This document shows, in pieces, positions 44,377-52,417 of a stretch of DNA of 64,000 bases. Below the pieces are notes generated by a model. It saw nothing but the letters and a program-made list of their open reading frames with translations. It was not told the DNA's origin and ran no database searches. The DNA is taken from contig OY759675.1 in the NCBI GenBank assembly GCA_963662515.1, forward strand, positions 744,001 to 808,000, in the 5' to 3' direction. The position numbers and the translations under genes are program-made. Positions within the stretch are counted from its first letter, which is position 1, and each line of letters opens with the position of its first letter. Origin of the DNA: JAFGDI01 sp963662515. GTDB lineage: Bacteria; Planctomycetota; Phycisphaerae; Sedimentisphaerales; SM23-30.

Positions 44377-45519
44377 ATGACAATGGAAAATATGGTACAA
44401 CGCAGATCAGAGGCTGTTTATATAGTTGATGAAGAGGGGCGTATAATACACAGCTGTCGTAATTATGCTGATGGTGGCGTTAGTATGCTGCCGGAGCAGG
44501 GGAGTATTTGTTCGGTTATATGTCATAAGAGCCCTTGCGATAAATGTCTGCTGCAAACTGCCTTAGAGAGCGGTGAATGTCAGCATCAGCAGCGAAATGC
44601 AGATGGTGGTATTGTCCATGTTCGCATCTGGCCTATAAGTGCCGAGGTGCTGGGTAAGAAATTTGCCATACTGTTCTGGCAGGATATTTCCAGTCAGAAG
44701 AATATGGAGGCCCAGTTATACCATAGTCAGAAGCTCGAGGCTATAGGCGAGCTGGCCGCAGGCGTGGCCCATGAGATCAATAATCCGCTGGGCTTTATCT
44801 ATGGTAATCTCAAGGTCATGCAGGAGTATGCAGAGGTATTCAAAAAGAGCATGGAGCTGATGAGGCAGTTAGGTCAGGCAGGTCCGGATAAAGCGGAAAA
44901 TCTACTGGAGCAGTTAGTTGCTCTTGATCAGGTCGAAGATCTGGAGACCATAGCAGCCGATATCGACAGTCTGCTGGCTGATAGTGTATCTGGTGCTGCC
45001 AGGGTGACTGAGATAGTGTCGAATCTCAAGTCATTTGCCCGTCCGGATTCTAAAGAGAAGCGGGATTACAGTGTAAATGATGGCCTGATAAGTACGCTTA
45101 AGATATTGAATAATGAGTTGAAATATAAATGTACGGTAATAACAGACTTTGAAGAGGTGCCTGATATAGAATGTTATCCGGGCGAGCTTAACCAGGTATT
45201 TGTTAATATTATAGTTAATGCCGCCCAGGCGATAGCAGAGCATGGCGAGATACGAATAAAGACCTGGGCTCAGCAGGATAATATATGTATTGAGGTAGCA
45301 GATTCGGGTTGTGGTATCAAGCCCTGTGATATAGATCATATCTTTGACCCGTTTTTCAGTACCAAGCCAGTAGGTAAAGGTACGGGGTTGGGTTTGTCGG
45401 TCTCGCACGGCATAGTAGAAAAGCACGGCGGCCGAATAGAAGTTAAAAGTGAGCTGGGAGTCGGTACGGTTTTTACTATAATCCTGCCCGCCCAAAGACA
45501 GGCATCGTATCAAAAATGA
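44377..45519 (+). CDS. Cytoplasmic PAS histidine kinase with a cysteine-rich PAS domain
   Basis: The 380-residue kinase lacks membrane helices. A PAS-like domain (about 8-115) holds a tight cysteine group: Cys45, 49, 54 and 57, with Cys27 and Cys68 nearby. It reads CSVICHKSPCDKC, similar to PAS domains with a 'PC..C' motif thought to bind metal or sense redox state. The HisKA region has the phosphoacceptor His132 in GVAHEINNPLGF. The ATPase domain shows 'VNIIVNAAQAI' (N box), 'DSGCGIKP' (G1), 'FDPFFSTKPVGKGTGLGLSV' (F/G2). It is the first gene of the operon with a second, defective kinase, two response regulators and a FapA-like protein. Confidence 0.93.
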   Translation: MTMENMVQRRSEAVYIVDEEGRIIHSCRNYADGGVSMLPEQGSICSVICHKSPCDKCLLQTALESGECQHQQRNADGGIVHVRIWPISAEVLGKKFAILFWQDISSQKNMEAQLYHSQKLEAIGELAAGVAHEINNPLGFIYGNLKVMQEYAEVFKKSMELMRQLGQAGPDKAENLLEQLVALDQVEDLETIAADIDSLLADSVSGAARVTEIVSNLKSFARPDSKEKRDYSVNDGLISTLKILNNELKYKCTVITDFEEVPDIECYPGELNQVFVNIIVNAAQAIAEHGEIRIKTWAQQDNICIEVADSGCGIKPCDIDHIFDPFFSTKPVGKGTGLGLSVSHGIVEKHGGRIEVKSELGVGTVFTIILPAQRQASYQK

Positions 45520-45526
45520 GGAAGTA

Positions 45527-47059
45527 ATGATTCGAGCGAAGATAAAAACAAAGATATGGCTGGTATTGGGCCTGCTGATGACCAGTATATTGGTCAATCA
45601 TATTACCAGTAATATCTCTGCGCATTACAATGCAAAAAGGATTGCGACGGTACAAAATAATCTTATTCCCCTGGCCAGGGCTGGCGATTCCTGTGTGGTA
45701 ATATATCAGAATCAGATAAGTATGTATCAGGACGCGGTTGTATTTGGCGATAAGAGCATATTGGATCAGGCAGGGAAATTGCGTATAGAAATTGCCCGCC
45801 GGTTTGAAGAAATGCTGGCTGATACATATCTCACGCCCGAGGCCAAGCAGAATATAGCCCGGATCTTTGATGATTACAGTCAGTTTGCCATAGCAGCTGA
45901 ATATGTATATGGTATGCTGGCCAGTAATGATGCCGATAAAGTGCTGGAAGCTCAGCGTCTGACCCCTGAGCTGAGCGATAACAGTGATAAATTGCTCAAA
46001 CGCATTACAGTTATGTCTGAGCACCTTGGCAGTTTACTCCGTCAGGAACTGGCCGGTGTAGTGGGCAGTACTCATCGGGTTAATACTGTGCTTTTGGTAA
46101 TTTCTCTGCTGGTGATCATTTTAGTAATGCTAATTAATATTTTCATTGTCAAGGTATCGATAATAAGGCCTGTGACTGATGTGTATGAACAGCTTGATAA
46201 AGTGCAGAAGACTCGTGAGATAGAAGGTAAGTTATATCAACGAAATCGACTTGAATCTCTGGGAGAGCTTGCCGGCGGTATTGCCAGTGAGATAAGTGAG
46301 CCCCTTAACAGGATACAAAAAGGGCTGACTTTGTTAAATGAATATTCCGAGGTAGTTCAGCAGGTGGTAAAGTTATCGGATGAGATATCTCAGGCGAAGC
46401 CGGAGCATTTACCAGAGCTGACTGGCAAACTACGCATGCTGCAACAGCGAACAGACTTTGCCGATGCAGTAGATAATGCTGAAGAGGTGATCAGCGATTG
46501 TGCTGAATCGGTAGCCAAAGCCAATGGCATAATATCTGACATGCAGTCTTTTGTCAGTCTGGGCGATGGTGAGCCGGTTCGCTATAATGTGGTAGATGGT
46601 GTAAAATCGGTTTTGCAGATCATGCAGCGTGAGATCAGCGAAAAATGTACTGTGCGAGAAGATTTTGCGGTAGTATCTGATATAGTCTGTTATCCTGGCG
46701 AGGTGAACCAGGCCTTAATGAATGTATTACATAATGCAGTTCATGCTGTGGGGGGTGGCGGTTTGGTAGAGGTGAGCGTCTGGGAGGAAAGTGCCATAGT
46801 CAATGTCCAGATAAAGGATAATGGCTGCGGCATGAGTCCGGATGAGCTGGCTCACATATTTGATCCGTTTTATTCCATGAGTAGTACTGAGCTTTGGCGT
46901 GGTCTGGGGCTGCCGGTAGCACAGAGTATAATACGAGGTATGAACGGTCAGATACTGGTCGATAGTCAGTTGGGTAAGGGTACGGTCTTTACAATAATGT
47001 TGCCGGTAGTAGCCAGGCAGAAACAGCAGATGCCAGCGGAAGTGCCGCAAGGTGAATAG
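45527..47059 (+). CDS. Membrane sensor histidine-kinase homolog lacking the phosphoacceptor histidine
   Basis: The 510-residue protein has membrane helices at about 9-30 and 186-208 enclosing a helical periplasmic sensor that matches the chemoreceptor encoded at 33969 in the same positions. The kinase core is paralogous to the preceding kinase, but where that protein has GVAHEINNPL this one has GIASEISEPL. Ser254 (codon AGT at 46286-46288) replaces the histidine. The ATPase domain keeps 'NVLHNAVHAV', DNGCGM and FDPFYS, while the G2 box is altered (WRGLGL). It may act as a phosphatase, a pseudokinase partner of the first kinase, or a sensor platform. GAGGAAGTA precedes the ATG, 7 bp after the previous stop. 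Confidence 0.9.
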   Translation: MIRAKIKTKIWLVLGLLMTSILVNHITSNISAHYNAKRIATVQNNLIPLARAGDSCVVIYQNQISMYQDAVVFGDKSILDQAGKLRIEIARRFEEMLADTYLTPEAKQNIARIFDDYSQFAIAAEYVYGMLASNDADKVLEAQRLTPELSDNSDKLLKRITVMSEHLGSLLRQELAGVVGSTHRVNTVLLVISLLVIILVMLINIFIVKVSIIRPVTDVYEQLDKVQKTREIEGKLYQRNRLESLGELAGGIASEISEPLNRIQKGLTLLNEYSEVVQQVVKLSDEISQAKPEHLPELTGKLRMLQQRTDFADAVDNAEEVISDCAESVAKANGIISDMQSFVSLGDGEPVRYNVVDGVKSVLQIMQREISEKCTVREDFAVVSDIVCYPGEVNQALMNVLHNAVHAVGGGGLVEVSVWEESAIVNVQIKDNGCGMSPDELAHIFDPFYSMSSTELWRGLGLPVAQSIIRGMNGQILVDSQLGKGTVFTIMLPVVARQKQQMPAEVPQGE

Positions 47060-47060
47060 T

Positions 47061-47876
47061 ATGTCCCGAGAAGAAAAAGAGCTGAGAAAAGTACTTTTCG
47101 TTGATGATGAGCGGTCGATATTATCGACCTTGCAGCGGACACTGCGTCGTGAGCCTTATGAGATCATGACCTGTGATAATGCTCTTGATGCTCTGGAACT
47201 GGTGTCTGCTAACGATATAAATGTAGTCATAGCTGATCAGCGTATGCCTGATATGCCCGGTACAGAATTTCTGCAAAAAGTGCGTGAAATAAGCCCTGAT
47301 ACTGTTCGTGCGATCATATCGGGTTATGCCAATGCCGATATGATTGTTGACTCTATCAATCAGGGTGAAGTGTATCGATTTATTCCCAAGCCCTGGGAAG
47401 TGTCAGATCTTAAAGATGCGGTTAATCAATGTCTGCGTCATAGTGAAGTGCTGCTTGATAATCGGAACCTGATACGAAAGGCTCATGCTCGTACGGTAGA
47501 GCTTAAGAGTCAGAAAGATTTGTTAGAAAACAAGGTAGAGCAGCGAAATATAATATTGGAATATACTCAGGAGATGCTGGAGTATATGCCGGTGTCAATG
47601 TTAGGTGTGAATATGAAAGGCGAGATATTGCTTTGTAATGAACATGCCCGCACTTCAATGGAAGAGTTGGTAGATTTTGAGCCTGGCTGTCAGTTAGTTC
47701 AGGTGTTTGGAGCAGAAGTATCTCGCCTGGCAGCAGAATCTCGTGATATGAGTTTGCGTGCGTGCCGAAGGTTTAATTTGCGTCGAGGTCAGTATGAATT
47801 TGAATTTATACCCCTAATGCGAAGTCGGATAAATGGACAATTAATAGTGATAAGGTATATAGGTCAGGTAGCCTGA
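47061..47876 (+). CDS. Response regulator with receiver and PAS-like C-terminal domain
   Basis: I start at ATG 47061 behind AAGGTG; a GTG nine bases earlier is in frame but overlaps the previous stop. The 271-residue protein has a receiver domain (about 9-125) with Asp15/16, phosphoacceptor Asp59 (VVIADQRMP) and the lysine in FIPKPWE. A coiled coil follows (about 140-172), then a PAS-like domain (about 175-271, 'LEYMPVSMLGVNMKGEILLC'). The receiver is of the type usually found fused to HD-GYP domains, but no HD-GYP or DNA-binding domain is present. Output is therefore probably protein-protein signalling. Confidence 0.92.
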   Translation: MSREEKELRKVLFVDDERSILSTLQRTLRREPYEIMTCDNALDALELVSANDINVVIADQRMPDMPGTEFLQKVREISPDTVRAIISGYANADMIVDSINQGEVYRFIPKPWEVSDLKDAVNQCLRHSEVLLDNRNLIRKAHARTVELKSQKDLLENKVEQRNIILEYTQEMLEYMPVSMLGVNMKGEILLCNEHARTSMEELVDFEPGCQLVQVFGAEVSRLAAESRDMSLRACRRFNLRRGQYEFEFIPLMRSRINGQLIVIRYIGQVA

Positions 47877-47894
47877 TATGTGGGAGAGTAAATA

Positions 47895-48812
47895 ATGGAA
47901 CGGAAGGTATTGATAGTTGATGATGAACTAAGCGTACTCAAGGCATTGGAGCGGGCCTTGCGGAAGGAAGGCTATGGTCTGTTGACAGCCGAAAGTGGTG
48001 AGCATGCCCTGGAGTTGCTCTCTGGTTACAAGGTGGCAGTGATCTTATCTGATATTAATATGCCCGGCATGAATGGTATCGAGTTCCTTTCTCGTGCTCA
48101 GCAGGTATCTCCTGATTCGATCAAGATGGTATTGTCTGGCTATGCCGATATCGATCTGGTAATGGATGCGATCAATCATGGTCATGTCTGGCGATATCTG
48201 ACCAAGCCCTGGCAGCCGGAAGATGTGCGGGTAGCCATAGATAATGCTATGGGGTTGTATGATGTACGGGCTGAGCGAGAAAGCCTGCTGACTGCATTAG
48301 AGATAAAAAATCAGCAGCTGGTTAAGTGGAGCAATAAGCTCGAAGATATGGTTGATCGCCGTACTGAGCATATACAAAATGAACTTATGCTTATGACCTG
48401 TCTTATGGAAGGCTGCGACCTGGAGTGCTTTTGCAGTAAGGTTATGCCCTTGTATGAAGAGCTGTTCGGTACGGCTGATGTCAGTCTGTTCTCCGCTGCT
48501 GATGGTGTGTGCTATAATCGCTTTGGTATTGTAAATAAAGATCAGTGTCAGTGTGCCGATATCCTGGCCCAGGTACAGCAAGACAAGCAGCTTATTGCAG
48601 ATAAGGATCAGGTAATGATTCCGGTTTTGAATAATGATATGCTGCTGGGGGCTTTGTGTATCAGGAATCATGCTGTATCATTGGATGATATTGGTCAGGA
48701 CTATGAATCGTATATGGCTATAACATCAATAGCTATGCTGCACAATCTGATGAAGGTTAACACTCCGGACATGATCAGGAATATAGAGAAGGTACTTCAG
48801 GAAATAGAATGA
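47895..48812 (+). CDS. Response regulator with receiver, coiled coil and GAF-like C-terminal region
   Basis: The 305-residue protein has a receiver domain with Asp9/10, phosphoacceptor Asp53 (VILSDINMPGMNG) and the lysine in YLTKPWQPED. A coiled coil runs from about 130 to 160. The C-terminal segment (about 160-295) has the size and pattern of a degenerate GAF domain ('VMIPVLNNDMLLGALCIRNH'), with several cysteines (near 176, 181 and 214-216). No DNA-binding output is visible. The receiver resembles that of the preceding gene, so the two are paralogs. The stop overlaps the start of the FapA-like gene (ATGA), so translation is coupled. Confidence 0.9.
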   Translation: MERKVLIVDDELSVLKALERALRKEGYGLLTAESGEHALELLSGYKVAVILSDINMPGMNGIEFLSRAQQVSPDSIKMVLSGYADIDLVMDAINHGHVWRYLTKPWQPEDVRVAIDNAMGLYDVRAERESLLTALEIKNQQLVKWSNKLEDMVDRRTEHIQNELMLMTCLMEGCDLECFCSKVMPLYEELFGTADVSLFSAADGVCYNRFGIVNKDQCQCADILAQVQQDKQLIADKDQVMIPVLNNDMLLGALCIRNHAVSLDDIGQDYESYMAITSIAMLHNLMKVNTPDMIRNIEKVLQEIE

Positions 48813-50806
48813 GTTCGGCAACTAGTATAAATGTGGTTGTTTCGGCTGATGGCAGTAAGGCAGTATTGCCCTTGCTTGCAGCTGAAAGTCCCGGCGGCAT
48901 GCCAACCGATATGGACATGGTATTGGCAGCGCTGCGCGTTGACAATGTCGTTGCTCATATTGATAAAGATGCTATTGCCGCCGCTCTTGAACGAGCTGCT
49001 CAGACGCAGCGACCAGTGAATGATGTTGTTGCGGCTTATGCCCGTCTGGAACATGAGTTTCGGTTTTATGGTTATGAAAAGGGTATTGACACTCGCCAGT
49101 TGACTGATGAAATAAAGAATGCTCGTTTGGTTTATTCTCTGCTTTCAGGTGATCAGGAGGCAGAGCCGGCAAAAGCCCATTGGTGTGAGACTGGCAGATT
49201 ATTGTATGAAGTTATATATGCAGACACTCAAAATATCTTTGGCGAAAAGCTGACTCGAAAGGCACTGCCCTTCGGACTGGGTGTTGGTAAGAATGTAGTA
49301 AATGATAAGACGGCGATAGGTTTCAGATATATATCTGATTCGCCGGGCTTTTTAGCTTTAGATGACCGCGATGTAATGCATCTGGTGTCTCCTTTTGTTG
49401 TCTCAGAAGATAAAATGGTTATCTGGCTGCGGCTGGTACAGTTGCAAGACAAAAGTGCAATTGAGCTGGTATTGAACGAGATCAGAAGATTGTATTCGCT
49501 GGTGATTTTGCCGCAGTGTCAGGAAGTTGGCCTGGAGGAAGCAATAGCTCAGGCAATAGAATTCTTTAACAGCGAGCAGGATTTCTTTGAATTGGTGGTG
49601 GCAAGGGGCCGCGATGTTGTGCCCGGTGAACCTGGTCGTATAGAATATCTGGTTAATCTTAATGGCAGGCCGCAGGATATTGATGCTCAGAGGGTCGATT
49701 ACGGTGATTATACCCGATACTGTATGGTGCAGCAGGGTCAGGGGCTGGTTGAGATCATTCGTCCTGTACAAGGAGAAGCCGGCGTTGATGTTGTGGGTAA
49801 TGTGATTGAGTGTGATCTGTTAGAAGAGCCTGTAATGAAAATTGCCGAATGCGTCGATGTTGATGAATCGGGTGGCCGAAAGTTGCTTCGTTCTGCAATG
49901 GATGGTTGTGTCTTTTTTGAAAAAGATTCTGTTAGGGTAACTGATACCGTTATTATCTCGGGTAATGTCGGACCAGAAACAGGCAGTATAAAAAAGGGAG
50001 CCAGTTCGGTTATCGTCAAGGGTAATATACTCAGTGGCTATGCGGTTGAATCTGATAATTCAGTTATTATTGAAGGTAGTGTGGAAAATGGCGGACGGGT
50101 GAATTGCCGCCAGCTGGCAGTGCATAAAGGGGTATTTGGTAAAAAGAGCAGTGTTTATGTTACTGGCGATGCTGAGATCGGTTATATTCATGGTGGGGTG
50201 GTGCGGGTGCTGGGCAACCTTGTGGTATGTCGCTATTTAATGGAATCGGAAGTAACCTGTCGTGGGCAGCTTGTTGTGCAGGGGCAGGGGGCCAGCGGCA
50301 AGGAACGAGGTGCGGTTATTGGCGGCAATATCAGCGTGCTGGGCTCGGTTTTTCTTCATTCGGTGGGCAGTGGTTCAGAGCCGACCCGGGTCTGCTGCGG
50401 GATTGATGCTTATTTGTATAATAAGCTGCTTGTCTGCCGCAATATTATTTCTGGTCTGAATACTGAGGTTGTGCGTATGCAGCGCTCGATCGGGTTTAAT
50501 CTGGGTAGTCCTGATGCGGTTAAGCGGCTTAAAAATATGTCAGCGGAGCAAAGGGAAGTTATTACTAGTAAACTTGCCCAGATCAAGAAGATGCTGGTCC
50601 AGATCGACCAATATCAGCAGCAGATAAAAAAGGTTGAAGATAAAGCTCTGGCTCGCAATATGGCTGATCTGCGTTTGCAGGTTGAACGGCATGTTATTCC
50701 GCGTACTGTACTGGCTATCGGACTTGCCGAGATAGATATTACTACCCGCTTTAGCGGTATCTCAGCCCGCTTAAAAGAAAATGAAGTAGTGATCGAACCT
50801 ATCTGA
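48809..50806 (+). CDS. FapA/DUF342 family protein
   Basis: The 665-residue cytoplasmic protein has the DUF342 architecture. An N-terminal region lies at about 1-240. A glycine- and valine-rich parallel-strand domain follows at about 245-560, with motifs such as 'GVDVVGNVIECDLLEEP', 'SGNVGPETGSIKKGASSVIV', 'KGNILSGYAVESDNSVII' and 'EGSVENGGRVNCRQLAV'. A coiled coil lies near 570-625. FapA proteins are linked to flagellar assembly or polar localisation in some bacteria, but many family members have no assigned role. Here it is translationally coupled (ATGA overlap) to a response regulator, suggesting it is the effector or localisation factor of the pathway. Confidence 0.88.
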   Translation: MSSATSINVVVSADGSKAVLPLLAAESPGGMPTDMDMVLAALRVDNVVAHIDKDAIAAALERAAQTQRPVNDVVAAYARLEHEFRFYGYEKGIDTRQLTDEIKNARLVYSLLSGDQEAEPAKAHWCETGRLLYEVIYADTQNIFGEKLTRKALPFGLGVGKNVVNDKTAIGFRYISDSPGFLALDDRDVMHLVSPFVVSEDKMVIWLRLVQLQDKSAIELVLNEIRRLYSLVILPQCQEVGLEEAIAQAIEFFNSEQDFFELVVARGRDVVPGEPGRIEYLVNLNGRPQDIDAQRVDYGDYTRYCMVQQGQGLVEIIRPVQGEAGVDVVGNVIECDLLEEPVMKIAECVDVDESGGRKLLRSAMDGCVFFEKDSVRVTDTVIISGNVGPETGSIKKGASSVIVKGNILSGYAVESDNSVIIEGSVENGGRVNCRQLAVHKGVFGKKSSVYVTGDAEIGYIHGGVVRVLGNLVVCRYLMESEVTCRGQLVVQGQGASGKERGAVIGGNISVLGSVFLHSVGSGSEPTRVCCGIDAYLYNKLLVCRNIISGLNTEVVRMQRSIGFNLGSPDAVKRLKNMSAEQREVITSKLAQIKKMLVQIDQYQQQIKKVEDKALARNMADLRLQVERHVIPRTVLAIGLAEIDITTRFSGISARLKENEVVIEPI

Positions 50807-50844
50807 ATCAGGGATTGATCACAAATATTTTAAGCCCCTGAGAC

Positions 50845-51792
50845 TTATTTCGGCGATGAGGCCAGTATATTCCAGGTCATTATGGCCAGGCCGGTCAGCA
50901 GTATGAGCAATCCCTCGATGCGTCCTATCCTGCGGTGTGTCCACATGCAAAATACTACCAGGGCGGTAAGTGGGACAAGCAGAGCGGCGGTAATATAGGC
51001 TGCTTTATCTACGGTCATGGGACTTATCATTACGGCAACGCCCAGTACGCCCAGAGTGTTGAAGAGATTGCTGCCGATAAGATTGCCTATAGATATGCCG
51101 TGATTTTTCTTTATGACCGCGGCTATCGATACCACCATTTCTGGCATTGAGGTCCCGGCGGCAACAACTGTCATGCCAATTACCCATTCGCTCATACCAA
51201 AATAGCGGGCCAGTTCTACAGCGCCAAATACCAGAGCGTTACCGCCGGCTACTATGGTCAGAAGGGCAAATGCCAGTAAGAACCAATCGCTGGTTCGGGC
51301 GGGCTTATGCGGTATTTCATCATCTTCTACCAGGGTGGTATCTTTTTTGACTATAAGCCAGGTGAGATAGCCCAGCAGAGTGGTGAATAACACTATGCCT
51401 TCTATACGGGTCAGGCTCAGGTCGCGGAGCATAAAGGCTGACACCGCCGAAATAGCCAGTAAGATCAGGCCGTCTCGTTTTATGAGCGTGGGGCTTACCG
51501 CCAGCGGTGATAATAAGGCACAGCAGCCCAGAATGAAACCTATATTGAATATATTAGAGCCAACTACATTGGCAACAGAGACATTGTCGCTGCCGGAGAT
51601 GGCGCCGGCTATAGTAACGGCGAATTCGGGAGCTGAGGTGCCAAAGGCTACTATGGTCAGGCCGATCACCAGGTCAGATATGCCGTACTTGCGGGCCAGA
51701 CGGGCGGCGGAATCTACCAGCCAGTTTGCCCCCTGACCCAAGGCTATGCAACTTACCAGTATGATAGAAAAATACAAAAATAACTGTTCCAT
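50845..51792 (-). CDS. Calcium/sodium antiporter (CaCA family, YrbG-like)
   Basis: I place the start at 51792 (MEQLFLYFSI) behind AGAGAGAATATA; the frame extends ten codons upstream. The 315-residue polytopic protein has the two alpha-repeat motifs of Na+/Ca2+ exchangers: 'VIGLTIVAFGTSAPEFAVTI' with 'VVGSNIFNIGFILG', and 'VIGMTVVAAGTSMPEMVVSI' with 'LIGSNLFNTLGVLG'. It exchanges Ca2+ for Na+ (sometimes K+) across the inner membrane. It is convergent with the FapA-like gene, 38 bp apart, and probably independent of it. It adds to the cation-handling genes at 4.8-10.7 kb. Confidence 0.95.
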   Translation of the reverse strand: MEQLFLYFSIILVSCIALGQGANWLVDSAARLARKYGISDLVIGLTIVAFGTSAPEFAVTIAGAISGSDNVSVANVVGSNIFNIGFILGCCALLSPLAVSPTLIKRDGLILLAISAVSAFMLRDLSLTRIEGIVLFTTLLGYLTWLIVKKDTTLVEDDEIPHKPARTSDWFLLAFALLTIVAGGNALVFGAVELARYFGMSEWVIGMTVVAAGTSMPEMVVSIAAVIKKNHGISIGNLIGSNLFNTLGVLGVAVMISPMTVDKAAYITAALLVPLTALVVFCMWTHRRIGRIEGLLILLTGLAIMTWNILASSPK

Positions 51793-51984
51793 TATATTCT
51801 CTCTGGCTTTACAGCCGCTCAAATCTTATCATTTATATTCATCTGCCCGGCATAAGCATATGCCTGACATTATAATGCCATTATACTGACAGGCAGGAAA
51901 AAATAAATAAAGAAGTTGCAGCTCTATAGTCTTTATAGGAATAAGAGAAAATGGGAGGCGTTCCCTTTTAGTTTATTTTGAGGG

Positions 51985-52386
51985 TCAGCCTTTGGCTTTG
52001 GTGTACCAGTTATCATCTGAGGTATAATGTTTTACCTGCTCAAATAGTTTGCTGATCTGGTCGTATAGCATTTGGGCGTTATCGATCTTGCCTGCTTTGG
52101 CCTGAGTTTCTAATTGCAGTGCCAATATATGTATGGCTTCAATGCCGATATTGCCCGAAGTGCCCTTGATAGCATGTGCCAGCTCGCCTATTGACTGGGC
52201 ATTGGCAGCGGCTACGGCATCGCCCAGTTTGCACAGGTTCTTTTCTATGCCGGTAAGACTTTCAGTGATTATATCCAGGATAAATTCATCTTCGATATCG
52301 TCGCCGATCCTCTCTATAATATCTCTGACATTAATGATCGGTTTATCAGTGCCGGTTTGTCTGTCTGTTTGTGTATCAGTCGTCAT
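51985..52386 (-). CDS. Histidine phosphotransfer (HPt) protein
   Basis: The 133-residue helical protein carries the HPt motif with phosphoacceptor His71 in AHAIKGTSGNIGIEAI. HPt proteins shuttle phosphoryl groups between receiver domains. It begins 31 bp after the hybrid kinase gene on the same strand with a strong GGAGGATAGAC ribosome site, so it is the natural next member of that phosphorelay. No other domain is present. Confidence 0.94.
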   Translation of the reverse strand: MTTDTQTDRQTGTDKPIINVRDIIERIGDDIEDEFILDIITESLTGIEKNLCKLGDAVAAANAQSIGELAHAIKGTSGNIGIEAIHILALQLETQAKAGKIDNAQMLYDQISKLFEQVKHYTSDDNWYTKAKG

Positions 52387-52417
52387 GTCTATCCTCCGTT
52401 TTTTTTTGGTCTTTGGT

